This document shows positions 26,301 to 33,630 of a stretch of DNA of 44,188 nt, in pieces. Both the position numbers and the translations under genes were made by a program. Every line of letters starts with the position of its first letter. The stretch's first letter is position 1. Source of the DNA: Mycobacterium sp. UM_CSW (GTDB lineage: Bacteria; Actinomycetota; Actinomycetes; Mycobacteriales; Mycobacteriaceae); the NCBI RefSeq assembly GCF_000455205.1, contig NZ_AUWQ01000091.1, positions 1 through 44,188 on the forward strand, written 5' to 3'. Below the pieces are notes generated by a model. That model was given only the letters and a program-made list of their open reading frames with translations, was not told where the DNA came from and ran no database searches.

Positions 26301-26327
26301 TTAGCACTCTACCGTCTCAAGTGCTAG
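26301..26327. promoter_or_regulatory. CIRCE-like HrcA operator before ruc
   Basis: TTAGCACTC, 9-base spacer, AAGTGCTAG. The canonical CIRCE is TTAGCACTC-N9-GAGTGCTAA; the left arm is perfect and the right arm matches 7 of 9. It lies just upstream of the ruc start, predicting repression by HrcA and heat induction. Confidence 0.85.
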
Positions 26328-26346
26328 AACCGCCACGTGATCGCGA

Positions 26347-26952
26347 TCATTCCCCCTCGGGAAGCGCGATCAGGCCCCGCTCCGGTGTCAGCGCGTGGGT
26401 CATCGGCACGTCGTGCGGTTCGGCGGGCAGCTCGTCGACGAATTCGGCGTCGCGCACCACCGCGATCAGCCGCGCCTGCGGGTTTCGCAGGCCCAGCGAG
26501 CGATCGTAAAAGCCGCGGCCCCGGCCCAGCCGCACGCCGCGACGGTCGACCGCCAGCGCCGGGACGATCACCAGGGCCGCCTCGGCCAGGGCCGACTCCG
26601 CCAGCAGCGGCCCGGCCGGCTCGAGCAGCCCCCACGGTCCGGGGACCAGCGCGCCCGGCCGGTATTCACCCCACCGCAGCGGCAACGGTGCCTTGCCCGA
26701 GCCGGTGCGCGCGACCGGCAACAGCACCCGCGCCGACCGGCGCAGCAACGCCTCGAGCAGCTCGGTCGACCCCGGCTCGGTGCCCACCGGCACGTACGCG
26801 CAGACCGTGGTCCCGCCCTCGACCACCGGCTCCAGGTGCTCGCGCAGCGCGCGCGCCTCGGCGGCGCGAACGTCGTCGGCAACGCAACGCCGGGCCGCCA
26901 GCAGGCGTTCGCGCAACGCGGCCTTGGTCGCGGTTGGCATGCCCTCAACCAT
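26347..26952 (-). CDS. 5-formyltetrahydrofolate cyclo-ligase (Rv0992c-like)
   Basis: 201 residues of the MTHFS family. It shows KAALRERLLAARR at the N-terminus, TVCAYVPVGTEPGSTELL near 49-66 and the ATP/Mg motif GVRLGRGRGFYDRSL near 139-153. It converts 5-formyl-THF to 5,10-methenyl-THF with ATP, salvaging stored folate. It is divergent from galU. The start could be ATG 26952 or the in-frame ATG 26940; neither has a strong ribosome binding site. Confidence 0.93.
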   Translation of the reverse strand: MVEGMPTATKAALRERLLAARRCVADDVRAAEARALREHLEPVVEGGTTVCAYVPVGTEPGSTELLEALLRRSARVLLPVARTGSGKAPLPLRWGEYRPGALVPGPWGLLEPAGPLLAESALAEAALVIVPALAVDRRGVRLGRGRGFYDRSLGLRNPQARLIAVVRDAEFVDELPAEPHDVPMTHALTPERGLIALPEGE

Positions 26953-27004
26953 GACAGGCCGGGGTTTCGCGCCGCCACATCGCGGTGGCGTGCCTCCTGG
27001 GGGT

Positions 27005-27010
27005 TATGGT
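27005..27010 (+). promoter_or_regulatory. -10 box TATGGT for galU (near-leaderless)
   Basis: TATGGT fits TANNNT and ends 7 bases before ATG 27018, so the transcript would start at or next to the ATG. No Shine-Dalgarno sequence is present. Confidence 0.5.
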
Positions 27011-27017
27011 TTGAACA

Positions 27018-27929
27018 ATGTCACGCCCGGATGTTCCGATCCCCTTCACGGCGATCGTCCCTGCGGCCGGCCTGGGTACGCGATTTTTGCCTGCGACGAA
27101 GACGGTGCCCAAGGAGCTGCTGCCCGTCGTCGACACTCCCGGCATCGAGCTGGTCGCCGAGGAGGCGGCCGCGGCCGGGGCGGAACGCCTGGTGATCATC
27201 ACCTCCGAGGGCAAGGACGGCGTCGTCGCGCACTTCGTCGAGGACCTGGTGCTGGAGGGGACCCTCGAGGCGCGCGGCAAGAAGGCCATGCTCGACAAGG
27301 TGCGCCGGGCGCCGCAGCTGATCAAGGTGGAGTCCGTGGTGCAGGCCGAGCCGCTCGGGCTGGGGCACGCCATCAGCTGCGTGGAGCCAAGGCTGGCGGC
27401 GGACGAGGACGCCGTCATGGTGCTGCTGCCCGACGACCTGGTGCTGCCGACCGGCGTCCTGGAGACGATGGCGAAGGTGCGCGCCGACCACGGCGGCACG
27501 GTGCTGTGCGCGATCGAAGTGACACCGGACGAGATCAGCTCCTACGGCGTTTTCGACGTCGAACCCGTTGCGGGCGGCGACAATCCGGACGTGCTGCGGG
27601 TCAAGGGCATGGTCGAAAAGCCCAAGGCCTCCGACGCGCCGTCGATGTACGCGGCAGCGGGCCGGTACGTGCTCGACCGCGCCGTTTTCGACGCGCTGCA
27701 CCGCATCGACCGCGGCGCGGGAAACGAAGTACAGCTCACCGACGCGATCGCGCTGCTGATCAAGGAGGGCCACCCGGTGCATGTCGTCGTGCATCGCGGA
27801 TCCCGACACGACTTGGGAAATCCCGGCGGCTACCTGAAGGCTGCGGTTGACTTTGCATTGGATCGTGACGACTATGGCCCGGATTTGCGGCGATGGTTGG
27901 TGGCGCGGTTAGGCCTGACCGAGCAGTAG
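27018..27929 (+). CDS. galU: UTP-glucose-1-phosphate uridylyltransferase
   Basis: 303 residues with the nucleotidyltransferase signature AAGLGTRFLPATKTVPKELLPVVD (near 12-35), a VMVLLPDDLVL Asp motif near 133-143, and VEKPKASDAPS near 199. It makes UDP-glucose for arabinogalactan linker, trehalose and glycolipid synthesis. It is the first gene of the galU-moeA1-rimJ-glpR string, all on the plus strand with short gaps. Matches H37Rv Rv0993. Confidence 0.97.
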   Translation: MSRPDVPIPFTAIVPAAGLGTRFLPATKTVPKELLPVVDTPGIELVAEEAAAAGAERLVIITSEGKDGVVAHFVEDLVLEGTLEARGKKAMLDKVRRAPQLIKVESVVQAEPLGLGHAISCVEPRLAADEDAVMVLLPDDLVLPTGVLETMAKVRADHGGTVLCAIEVTPDEISSYGVFDVEPVAGGDNPDVLRVKGMVEKPKASDAPSMYAAAGRYVLDRAVFDALHRIDRGAGNEVQLTDAIALLIKEGHPVHVVVHRGSRHDLGNPGGYLKAAVDFALDRDDYGPDLRRWLVARLGLTEQ

Positions 27930-27977
27930 CCGGGCGCCATCAAGGTCGCCGCCCGCCAAGGTCAGAGAGGCGCGCTC

Positions 27978-29258
27978 GTGCGTTCTGTTGAGGAGCAGCA
28001 GGCCCGGATAACGGCCGCCGCGGTGGCCCCGCGGCCGATCCGGGTCGCCATTGCCGAGGCCCAGGGTTTGATGTGCGCCGAGGAAGTGGTGACCGAGCGG
28101 CCCATGCCCGGGTTCGATCAGGCCGCCATCGACGGTTACGCGGTGCGCAGCGTCGACGTGCTGGGGGTCGGTGAGGTGGGCGCCGAAAGCCTCGGCGGGC
28201 CCTCGGACGACGAGGACCTGCGCGACGGGCTGGTGTTGCCGGTGATGGGGACGATCGAGGCCGGCTCGCGCACGCCCAGCCGGCTGCAGCCGCGGCAGGC
28301 GGTCCGGGTGCAGACCGGGGCCCCGCTGCCCACCCTGGCCGACGCCGTCCTGCCGGTGCGATGGACCGACGGCGGGATGTCGCGCGTGCGGATCCTGCGC
28401 GGGGCCCCGTCGGGCGCCTACGTGCGCCGCGCCGGCGACGACGTCCAGCCCGGCGACGTCGCCGTGCGCTCCGGCACCATCGTCGGCGCCGCGCAGGTCG
28501 GTCTGCTGGCGGCGGTGGGACGGGAACGGGTGCTGGTGCATCCGCGTCCGCGCCTGTCGGTCATCGCGGTGGGTGGCGAGCTGGTCGACATCTCGCGCAC
28601 CCCGGGCAACGGGCAGGTCTACGACGTCAACTCATATTCGTTGGCGGCGGCGGGCCGCGACGCCGGCGCCGAGGTCAACCGCGTCGGCATCGTCAGCAAC
28701 GACCCGAAAGAGCTGCGCGAGGTAGTCGAAGGCCAGCTCAACCGCTCCGAGGTAGTGGTGATCGCCGGCGCGGTCGGGGGCGCGGCCAACGAGTCGGTGC
28801 GGTCGGTGCTGTCTGAGCTCGGCGAGATGGAAGTGGTCCGGGTGGCCATGCACCCGGGGTCCGTGCAGGGTTTCGGGCAGCTGGGCCGCGAGGGTGTTCC
28901 GACATTCCTGCTGCCGGCCAACCCGGTCAGCGCGCTGGTGGTCTTCGAAGTGATGGTCCGGCCGCTGATCCGGCTGTCGCTGGGCAAGCGCCAGCCGATG
29001 CGCCGCATCGTGCAGGCCCGTGCGCTCTCGCCGATCACGTCGGTCGCCGGGCGCAAGGGGTACCTCCGCGGGCAGTTGATGCGCGATCAGGACAGCGGTG
29101 AGTATTTGGTACAGGCACTGGGCGGGGCCCCGGGGTCGTCGTCGCACCTGTTGGCCACCCTCGCCGAGGCGAACTGTTTGGTCGTGGTTCCCAGCGGCGC
29201 CGAGCAGATCCGCACCGGCGAGATCGTCGACGTCGCGTTCCTGGCCCAGCGCGGCTAG
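27978..29258 (+). CDS. moeA1: MoeA-like protein, probable division factor Glp (MoeA1)
   Basis: 426 residues from GTG 27978, with the four-domain MoeA layout: AAIDGYAVRS (near 52), GAPLPTLADAVLPV (near 115), RRAGDDVQPGD (near 151), GGELVDISRTPGNGQVYDVNSY (near 201-222). Two motifs needed by true MoeA are changed. The SGGVSVG..DY loop reads AGAVGGAANE, and KPGKP, which binds the cofactor, reads HPGSV. This fits Glp, a MoeA paralogue that in Corynebacterium binds FtsZ and the membrane receptor GlpR. A gene for the matching membrane protein lies two genes downstream. A molybdenum-cofactor role cannot be excluded from sequence alone. Confidence 0.85.
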   Translation: MRSVEEQQARITAAAVAPRPIRVAIAEAQGLMCAEEVVTERPMPGFDQAAIDGYAVRSVDVLGVGEVGAESLGGPSDDEDLRDGLVLPVMGTIEAGSRTPSRLQPRQAVRVQTGAPLPTLADAVLPVRWTDGGMSRVRILRGAPSGAYVRRAGDDVQPGDVAVRSGTIVGAAQVGLLAAVGRERVLVHPRPRLSVIAVGGELVDISRTPGNGQVYDVNSYSLAAAGRDAGAEVNRVGIVSNDPKELREVVEGQLNRSEVVVIAGAVGGAANESVRSVLSELGEMEVVRVAMHPGSVQGFGQLGREGVPTFLLPANPVSALVVFEVMVRPLIRLSLGKRQPMRRIVQARALSPITSVAGRKGYLRGQLMRDQDSGEYLVQALGGAPGSSSHLLATLAEANCLVVVPSGAEQIRTGEIVDVAFLAQRG

Positions 29259-29273
29259 GCGAAGCTACTGCAC

Positions 29274-29933
29274 ATGCTCGTGAACCTGTTGCGCGCGAAT
29301 CCCCGGCATCCGGGTTGGCCCTCGGATGTGGGTCCGCTGCGGGTCCCGGGTGGTGTCGTCCGGTTGCGGGCGGTGCGCATGCGCGACGGCGCGCAGTGGA
29401 GCCGGATCAGGTTGGCCGACCGCGCGCATCTGGAGCCGTGGGAGCCCAGCACGGATGGCGATTGGACGATCCGGCACACGGTCGCGGCGTGGCCGGCGTT
29501 GTGTTCCGGCCTGCGCGCGGAGGCCCGCAAGGGCCGCATGCTGCCCTACGTGATCGAGCTCGACGGGCGTTTCTGCGGGCAGCTGACCATCGGCAACGTG
29601 ACCCACGGGGCGTTGCGCTCGGCGTGGATCGGCTACTGGGTGCCCAGGTCGGCGACCGGCGGCGGGGTGGCGACGGCGGCGTTGGCGCTGGGTCTGGATC
29701 ACTGCTTCGGCCCCGTCATGCTGCATCGCGTGGAGGCGACCGTGCGTCCGGAGAACGCCGCGAGCCGGGCCGTGCTGGCAAAGGTGGGGTTCCGCGAGGA
29801 GGGGCTGCTGCGCCGCTACCTCGAGGTGGACCGGGCCTGGCGCGACCACCTGCTGATGGCGATCACTGTCGAAGAGGTGCAGGGCTCGGTCGCGGCGACC
29901 CTGGTCCGCTCCGGTCACGCGAGTTGGGCGTGA
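29274..29933 (+). CDS. rimJ: GNAT-family N-acetyltransferase (RimJ type)
   Basis: 219 residues with a GNAT fold of the RimJ/RimL group: RLRAVRMRDGAQWSRIRLADR-like N-terminal strand-helix, YVIELDGRFCGQLTIGN near 90-106, and the acetyl-CoA site with VEATVRPENAASRAVLAKVGFREEG near 156-180. Relatives acetylate the N-terminus of ribosomal proteins, but the substrate here is not known. It starts 15 bases after moeA1 and is followed by glpR, as in H37Rv Rv0995. Confidence 0.9.
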   Translation: MLVNLLRANPRHPGWPSDVGPLRVPGGVVRLRAVRMRDGAQWSRIRLADRAHLEPWEPSTDGDWTIRHTVAAWPALCSGLRAEARKGRMLPYVIELDGRFCGQLTIGNVTHGALRSAWIGYWVPRSATGGGVATAALALGLDHCFGPVMLHRVEATVRPENAASRAVLAKVGFREEGLLRRYLEVDRAWRDHLLMAITVEEVQGSVAATLVRSGHASWA

Positions 29934-29980
29934 ACTGTGGCTATCGCGACACGAGTGACATGTGGTGCTTGTGAGAGGCA

Positions 29981-29998
29981 AATTACAGGTGTGTAATT
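29981..29998. promoter_or_regulatory. AT-rich palindrome AATTACA-GGTG-TGTAATT before glpR
   Basis: Perfect 7-base arms with a 4-base spacer in the 143-base gap between rimJ and glpR, 79 bases before the ATG at 30077. It stands out in a GC-rich genome. It suggests a regulator-bound promoter of its own for glpR. I do not recognise the regulator. Confidence 0.55.
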
Positions 29999-30076
29999 GT
30001 GCTGGTCACCTCGGCCCAGCCGCATCGGCCACAGACGAGCCTCGCGGGGGTCGGGTCCAGTAAGGAGCAAGTCATC

Positions 30077-31090
30077 ATGCCAAGCATCCCGCAGTCGCTG
30101 TTGTGGATCTCGCTCGTGGTGCTCTGGCTGTTCGTCCTTGTTCCGATGCTGATCAGCAAACGCGACGCCGTGCGTCGCACCAGCGACGTCGCGCTGGCCA
30201 CCCGGGTGCTCAACGGCGCCGGCTCCCGGCTGGTCAGGCGCAGTGGGCCCGCCGCGGGCCATCGCAGCGACCCCGACTGGAAGCCGGAAGAGGACGCCGT
30301 CGACGACGAGCTCGCCGAGCCCGAGCACGACGAGGACGACGCCGAAACCGAGGAGGTGGCGCGTCCCGTCGTCGTGCGGGCCGCGGCCACCGAAGCGGCC
30401 GAGCCCGACTACCTGGACGTCGACGTCATCGAGGATTCCGGGGCGCTGCCGGCGGGGGCCGCGGCGGACGAGGCCGCCGGGGACGTCGAGGACGCCGATG
30501 CCGACGAGACCGAGCCCGTCGCCGAGCACTCCGAGACCGAGGAGGACCTGGACGACCGGTACGAATACGTCGAGGACTCTTCGGGTTTGGAGCCCGAGGC
30601 GGACCGCGAGGAGGACGAGGATCCGCGGGCGTACGTCGCGGCGGGCGCCTCGCGGCGGCGCCGGTTCGACCCCAAAGCCGCAGCCGCGGTCAGCGCACGC
30701 AAGTACGCCTTTCGCAAGCGGGTGCTGATGGTGATGGCCCTCGTGCTGACCGGCTCGGCCACTGCCGCGTTCGAGGTGACGCCGACGGCCTGGTGGGTGT
30801 GCGGAAGCGCGACCGCGGTGACCCTGCTGTACCTCGCCTACCTGCGTCGGCAGACCCGGATCGAGGAGCGGGTGCGTCGCCGCCGGATGCAGCGGATGGC
30901 GCGGGCACGGCTTGGCGTGGAGAACACCTACGACCGCGAATACGACGTGGTGCCCTCGCGGCTGCGGCGGCCCGGCGCGGTGGTGCTCGAGATCGACGAC
31001 GAGGACCCGATCTTCGAGCACTTGGACTACGCGATGCCGATGCGGACCTTCGGGTGGCCCAGGGACCTGCCGCGCGCGGTCGGCGAGTAG
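30077..31090 (+). CDS. glpR: Membrane protein GlpR-like (Rv0996-like)
   Basis: 337 residues from ATG 30077, chosen for the AAGGAG ribosome binding site at 30062-30067; a GTG at 29999 would add 26 residues. One membrane helix lies near the N-terminus (PQSLLWISLVVLWLFVLVPML, residues 5-25). A long acidic, Glu/Asp/Ala-rich cytoplasmic segment (about 70-190) follows, then two close membrane helices (about 215-260) and a basic tail ending VVPSRLRRPGAVVLEIDDEDP. This layout fits GlpR, the membrane receptor of the MoeA-like division protein Glp encoded two genes upstream. Assignment rests on layout and order. Confidence 0.75.
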   Translation: MPSIPQSLLWISLVVLWLFVLVPMLISKRDAVRRTSDVALATRVLNGAGSRLVRRSGPAAGHRSDPDWKPEEDAVDDELAEPEHDEDDAETEEVARPVVVRAAATEAAEPDYLDVDVIEDSGALPAGAAADEAAGDVEDADADETEPVAEHSETEEDLDDRYEYVEDSSGLEPEADREEDEDPRAYVAAGASRRRRFDPKAAAAVSARKYAFRKRVLMVMALVLTGSATAAFEVTPTAWWVCGSATAVTLLYLAYLRRQTRIEERVRRRRMQRMARARLGVENTYDREYDVVPSRLRRPGAVVLEIDDEDPIFEHLDYAMPMRTFGWPRDLPRAVGE

Positions 31091-31123
31091 CGCCGGCAGT
31101 TCGGCGGTTCGCCGCGCGGCTGG

Positions 31124-31129
31124 TAGCCT
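31124..31129 (+). promoter_or_regulatory. -10 box TAGCCT for tRNA-Ala
   Basis: TAGCCT fits TANNNT and lies 12-17 bases upstream of the mature tRNA 5' end, a normal spacing for a tRNA promoter with a short 5' leader. Confidence 0.4.
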
Positions 31130-31140
31130 GCTAGCGGTCA

Positions 31141-31216
31141 GGGGCTATGGCGCAGTTGGTAGCGCGACTCGTTCGCATCGAGTAGGTCAGGGGTTCGAAT
31201 CCCCTTAGCTCCACCA
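31141..31216 (+). tRNA. tRNA-Ala (anticodon CGC), CCA encoded
   Basis: 76 bases fold as a full cloverleaf: acceptor GGGGCTA/TAGCTCC with the G3-U70 wobble that marks alanine tRNAs, D stem GCGC/GCGC, anticodon stem ACTCG/CGAGT around TTCGCAT (anticodon CGC, reads GCG), T stem AGGGG/CCCCT with TTCGAAT, discriminator A, and a genomic CCA. It marks the right end of shared order with H37Rv Rv0996. Its 3' end recurs at 31515-31527. Confidence 0.98.
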
Positions 31217-31300
31217 GGTTTGACCACCGGTTTTGTCTTTCAATGGGCGTCACCCGGCGGGTCCGGTCCGCAGCGGGTGCGCAGGGAGGGGTTGAAGAGG

Positions 31301-31519
31301 ATGGCTGTTGATTCGGACAGGATCCGCGAATGGCGCGAGACTGCCCAAAAGTATGCCGACATGACTGTCGCCGTCGCCCAGGCGTTGCCCGAGGAACCGA
31401 CTGAACGCGATTACTCGAGGGTCGCGATGCTCGCGTCGATATCTTCGATGTATTACGCCACGGCGTTGGATGCCGATCACTTCGTTGACGCGCCGACTGA
31501 CGGTGGAGCAAAAGCTTAG
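31301..31519 (+). CDS. Small hypothetical protein, 72 residues
   Basis: Begins MAVDSDRIREWRETAQKYAD and ends FVDAPTDGGAKA. It is mostly helical and soluble, with no Cys, no membrane segment and no signal peptide. A GGGAGGGG or GAAGAGG ribosome binding site precedes the ATG. The stop codon TAG lies inside the second copy of the tRNA-Ala 3' end, so the gene occupies nearly all of the 298 bases between the two copies. I do not recognise a family. The codon bias looks like that of the host, with high GC at third positions. Confidence 0.6.
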   Translation: MAVDSDRIREWRETAQKYADMTVAVAQALPEEPTERDYSRVAMLASISSMYYATALDADHFVDAPTDGGAKA

Positions 31520-31526
31520 CTCCACC
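31502..31526 (+). terminator. Hairpin GGTGGAGC-N9-GCTCCACC overlapping the 72-aa gene stop
   Basis: Perfect 8-base arms with a 9-base loop, covering the end of the small gene. The right arm is part of the copied tRNA 3' end. No T-run follows, so termination is only possible, as is usual for mycobacterial hairpins. Confidence 0.4.
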
Positions 31527-31527
31527 A
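31515..31527. repeat. Direct copy of tRNA-Ala 3' end (att-like), CTTAGCTCCACCA
   Basis: Identical 13 bases occur at 31204-31216 (end of the tRNA gene) and 31515-31527. Weaker likeness continues to the right of both copies (nnTTTGnnC). Site-specific integration at tRNA 3' ends leaves such direct repeats. No integrase gene is present between or beside them in this window. Confidence 0.6.
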
Positions 31528-31701
31528 CATTTGGGCAGGTCAGCACGATTTCGGGCCGCGCTGCACAGCCCAAATTTCCGCTGCGGGCACGCTTTGGCGA
31601 GCTGTCCGACTGGAGACGCGGTAGTAGCGTTGTCACCAGCTCGGAAAGGGGATCGCGATGCGTTTCGATACAGATCCCCCGTACTCCGGACGGGCAGTGC
31701 G

Positions 31702-33630
31702 GTGCAGCTGCGCTACATAAGCGTGCCGGCCCTGATCGCCGAGGCCGGGGGAGATCCGTGGTTGATCAATCAGAGCCTCCAGGTCGGTCGCCCGGCGCAG
31801 ATCTCCGAGTTGGCGGAGGCGTTTCACGCAGCGGGTCGGTGCACCGCTGAGTCCGACGCTTCGTTCCAGGAAGCGCGCCGTCGCTTCGATGCGGCCTGGA
31901 ACCACCAGAACGGCGACCACCCGATCAACGACTCCGCCGAGGTGCAGCGGGTGACCACGGCGCTGGGCGCGCAGTCGTTGCAGCTGCCCAAGATCGGCGC
32001 CGACTTGGAAAACATCGCCGCCGCGTTGGCCGAGGCGCAGCGAACCGGCGCCGCGTTGATCTCGACGCTGGAGGGGCAGCTGCAGCAGCTCGACAACGAG
32101 ATCGGCCAGGCGGTGGAGGCGGAGAAAGACATCCACCTCACCGCGGGTGAGAGAAAGCTCTTGGAGCTGCACATCGCCGACCTTGAAAACGAAGCCATCG
32201 CCGACACCAAATCCGCTCTGGCACAGATCGATTCGGTACGCGACGGCTATTCGAACTACCTGCACGCAGCGATGGGCACCCTGCGCGCCGACGGCTACCA
32301 GCCCGACGTTCTCCAGGCGGTGGACGCCAAACCCGAGATTCCGCCGCCGGGAACGAGTCCGGAGGACGTGAACAGGTGGTGGACGTCGTTGACGCCGGGG
32401 GAGCGCCAGCAGCTCATCGCCGAGCACCCGGATCAGGTCGGCAACCTCAACGGTGTCCCGGTGCTCGCGCGCAGCGACGCCAACATCGCGGTGATGACGG
32501 CCGATCTCAACCGAATTCGCGACATCGCCGGCCGCTACGGCGTCTCCCCGGCCGACGTGCTGCGCGATCCGGCGAGGTACGGCCTGTCGGCCGCCGACGT
32601 CACCCGCTACCAGAACGCCGATCAGACCCAGCAGGGGCTCGATCGCGACGCCGACCATGGCCACAACCCGGTATTCCTATTCGCTTACGACCCAATGGCT
32701 TTCGGCGGCAAGGGGCGGGCGGCGATCGCGATCGGCAACCCCGACCTGGCGAAGAACACCGCGGTGATCGTCCCGGGCACCAGCAGCAGCGTGAAGGGCG
32801 GCTGGCTGCACGACGGCCACAACGATGCGCTCAACCTGTACGGCCAGGCCAACGCCGCCGACCCGAGAAACCCCACGGCGGTGATCGCGTGGATGGGATA
32901 CGACGCCCCCAACGACTTCAAGGACGTCCAGCGGATTTCCACCCCGGCGCTGGCGCGGACCGGCAGTCAGGCGCTGGCGCAAGACGTCAACGGTTTGTGG
33001 GCCACGCACCTCGGGGCCGGCCAGCATGTCACCGTGTTGGGCCACTCGTACGGCTCGACCACGGTGGCCGACGCGTTCGCGTTGGGCCACATGCACGCCA
33101 ACGACGCGGTGCTCATCGGTTGCCCGGGCACCGACCTGGCACCCACCGCCGCGAGCTTCCATCTCGACGGCGGGCACGTGTACGTGGGGGACGCGTCGAC
33201 GGATCCGGTCGGCATGCTCGGGGAGCTGAATGGCTTGAGCCACTACGTGAACCGGGACAACCTCGGCGGTCAGGTGCTCGGCTTGACCCCCGGCCTGGGC
33301 GCCGACCCCGCGGCCGACGGATTCGGGTCGGTGCGCTTCCGGGCCGAGGTGCCCGGCTCCGATGGCGTTGACCCGCATGACCATTCGTACTACTACCACC
33401 CCGGAAGCGAGGCGCTACACAGCATGGCCGACATCACCTCGGGCCACGGTGACGCGCTGGAATCCGACGGCCTGACGGCCCAACACCGTTACCAGCCGGG
33501 CAAGGTCACCATCCCGGGCCTGGGTCCGGTCGGGCCGGGCATAGGCGGGCTCGTCGTCGACCCCGAGTGGGACCGCGCGCCTGGATCTGTTACCGATGAT
33601 CATGTCTTCGATGACCAACACCATCACTGA
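31702..33630 (+). CDS. DUF1023 alpha/beta hydrolase with helical N-terminal domain
   Basis: 642 residues from GTG 31702, where the common family start (QLRYISVPALIAEAGGDPW) begins. Residues about 1-230 are helical with a coiled-coil-like stretch (ENIAAALAEAQRTGAALISTLEGQLQQLDNEIGQAV). The second half is a DUF1023 hydrolase with the nucleophile in VTVLGHSYGSTT (near residue 443; GxSxG) and a likely acid/His further on (HDHSYYYHPGSEA). No signal peptide is visible. The N-terminal helices resemble those of type VII secreted proteins, so export by ESX is possible but unproven. It overlaps the following lipoprotein gene by 35 bases, indicating co-expression. The ribosome binding site is weak. Confidence 0.8.
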   Translation: MQLRYISVPALIAEAGGDPWLINQSLQVGRPAQISELAEAFHAAGRCTAESDASFQEARRRFDAAWNHQNGDHPINDSAEVQRVTTALGAQSLQLPKIGADLENIAAALAEAQRTGAALISTLEGQLQQLDNEIGQAVEAEKDIHLTAGERKLLELHIADLENEAIADTKSALAQIDSVRDGYSNYLHAAMGTLRADGYQPDVLQAVDAKPEIPPPGTSPEDVNRWWTSLTPGERQQLIAEHPDQVGNLNGVPVLARSDANIAVMTADLNRIRDIAGRYGVSPADVLRDPARYGLSAADVTRYQNADQTQQGLDRDADHGHNPVFLFAYDPMAFGGKGRAAIAIGNPDLAKNTAVIVPGTSSSVKGGWLHDGHNDALNLYGQANAADPRNPTAVIAWMGYDAPNDFKDVQRISTPALARTGSQALAQDVNGLWATHLGAGQHVTVLGHSYGSTTVADAFALGHMHANDAVLIGCPGTDLAPTAASFHLDGGHVYVGDASTDPVGMLGELNGLSHYVNRDNLGGQVLGLTPGLGADPAADGFGSVRFRAEVPGSDGVDPHDHSYYYHPGSEALHSMADITSGHGDALESDGLTAQHRYQPGKVTIPGLGPVGPGIGGLVVDPEWDRAPGSVTDDHVFDDQHHH

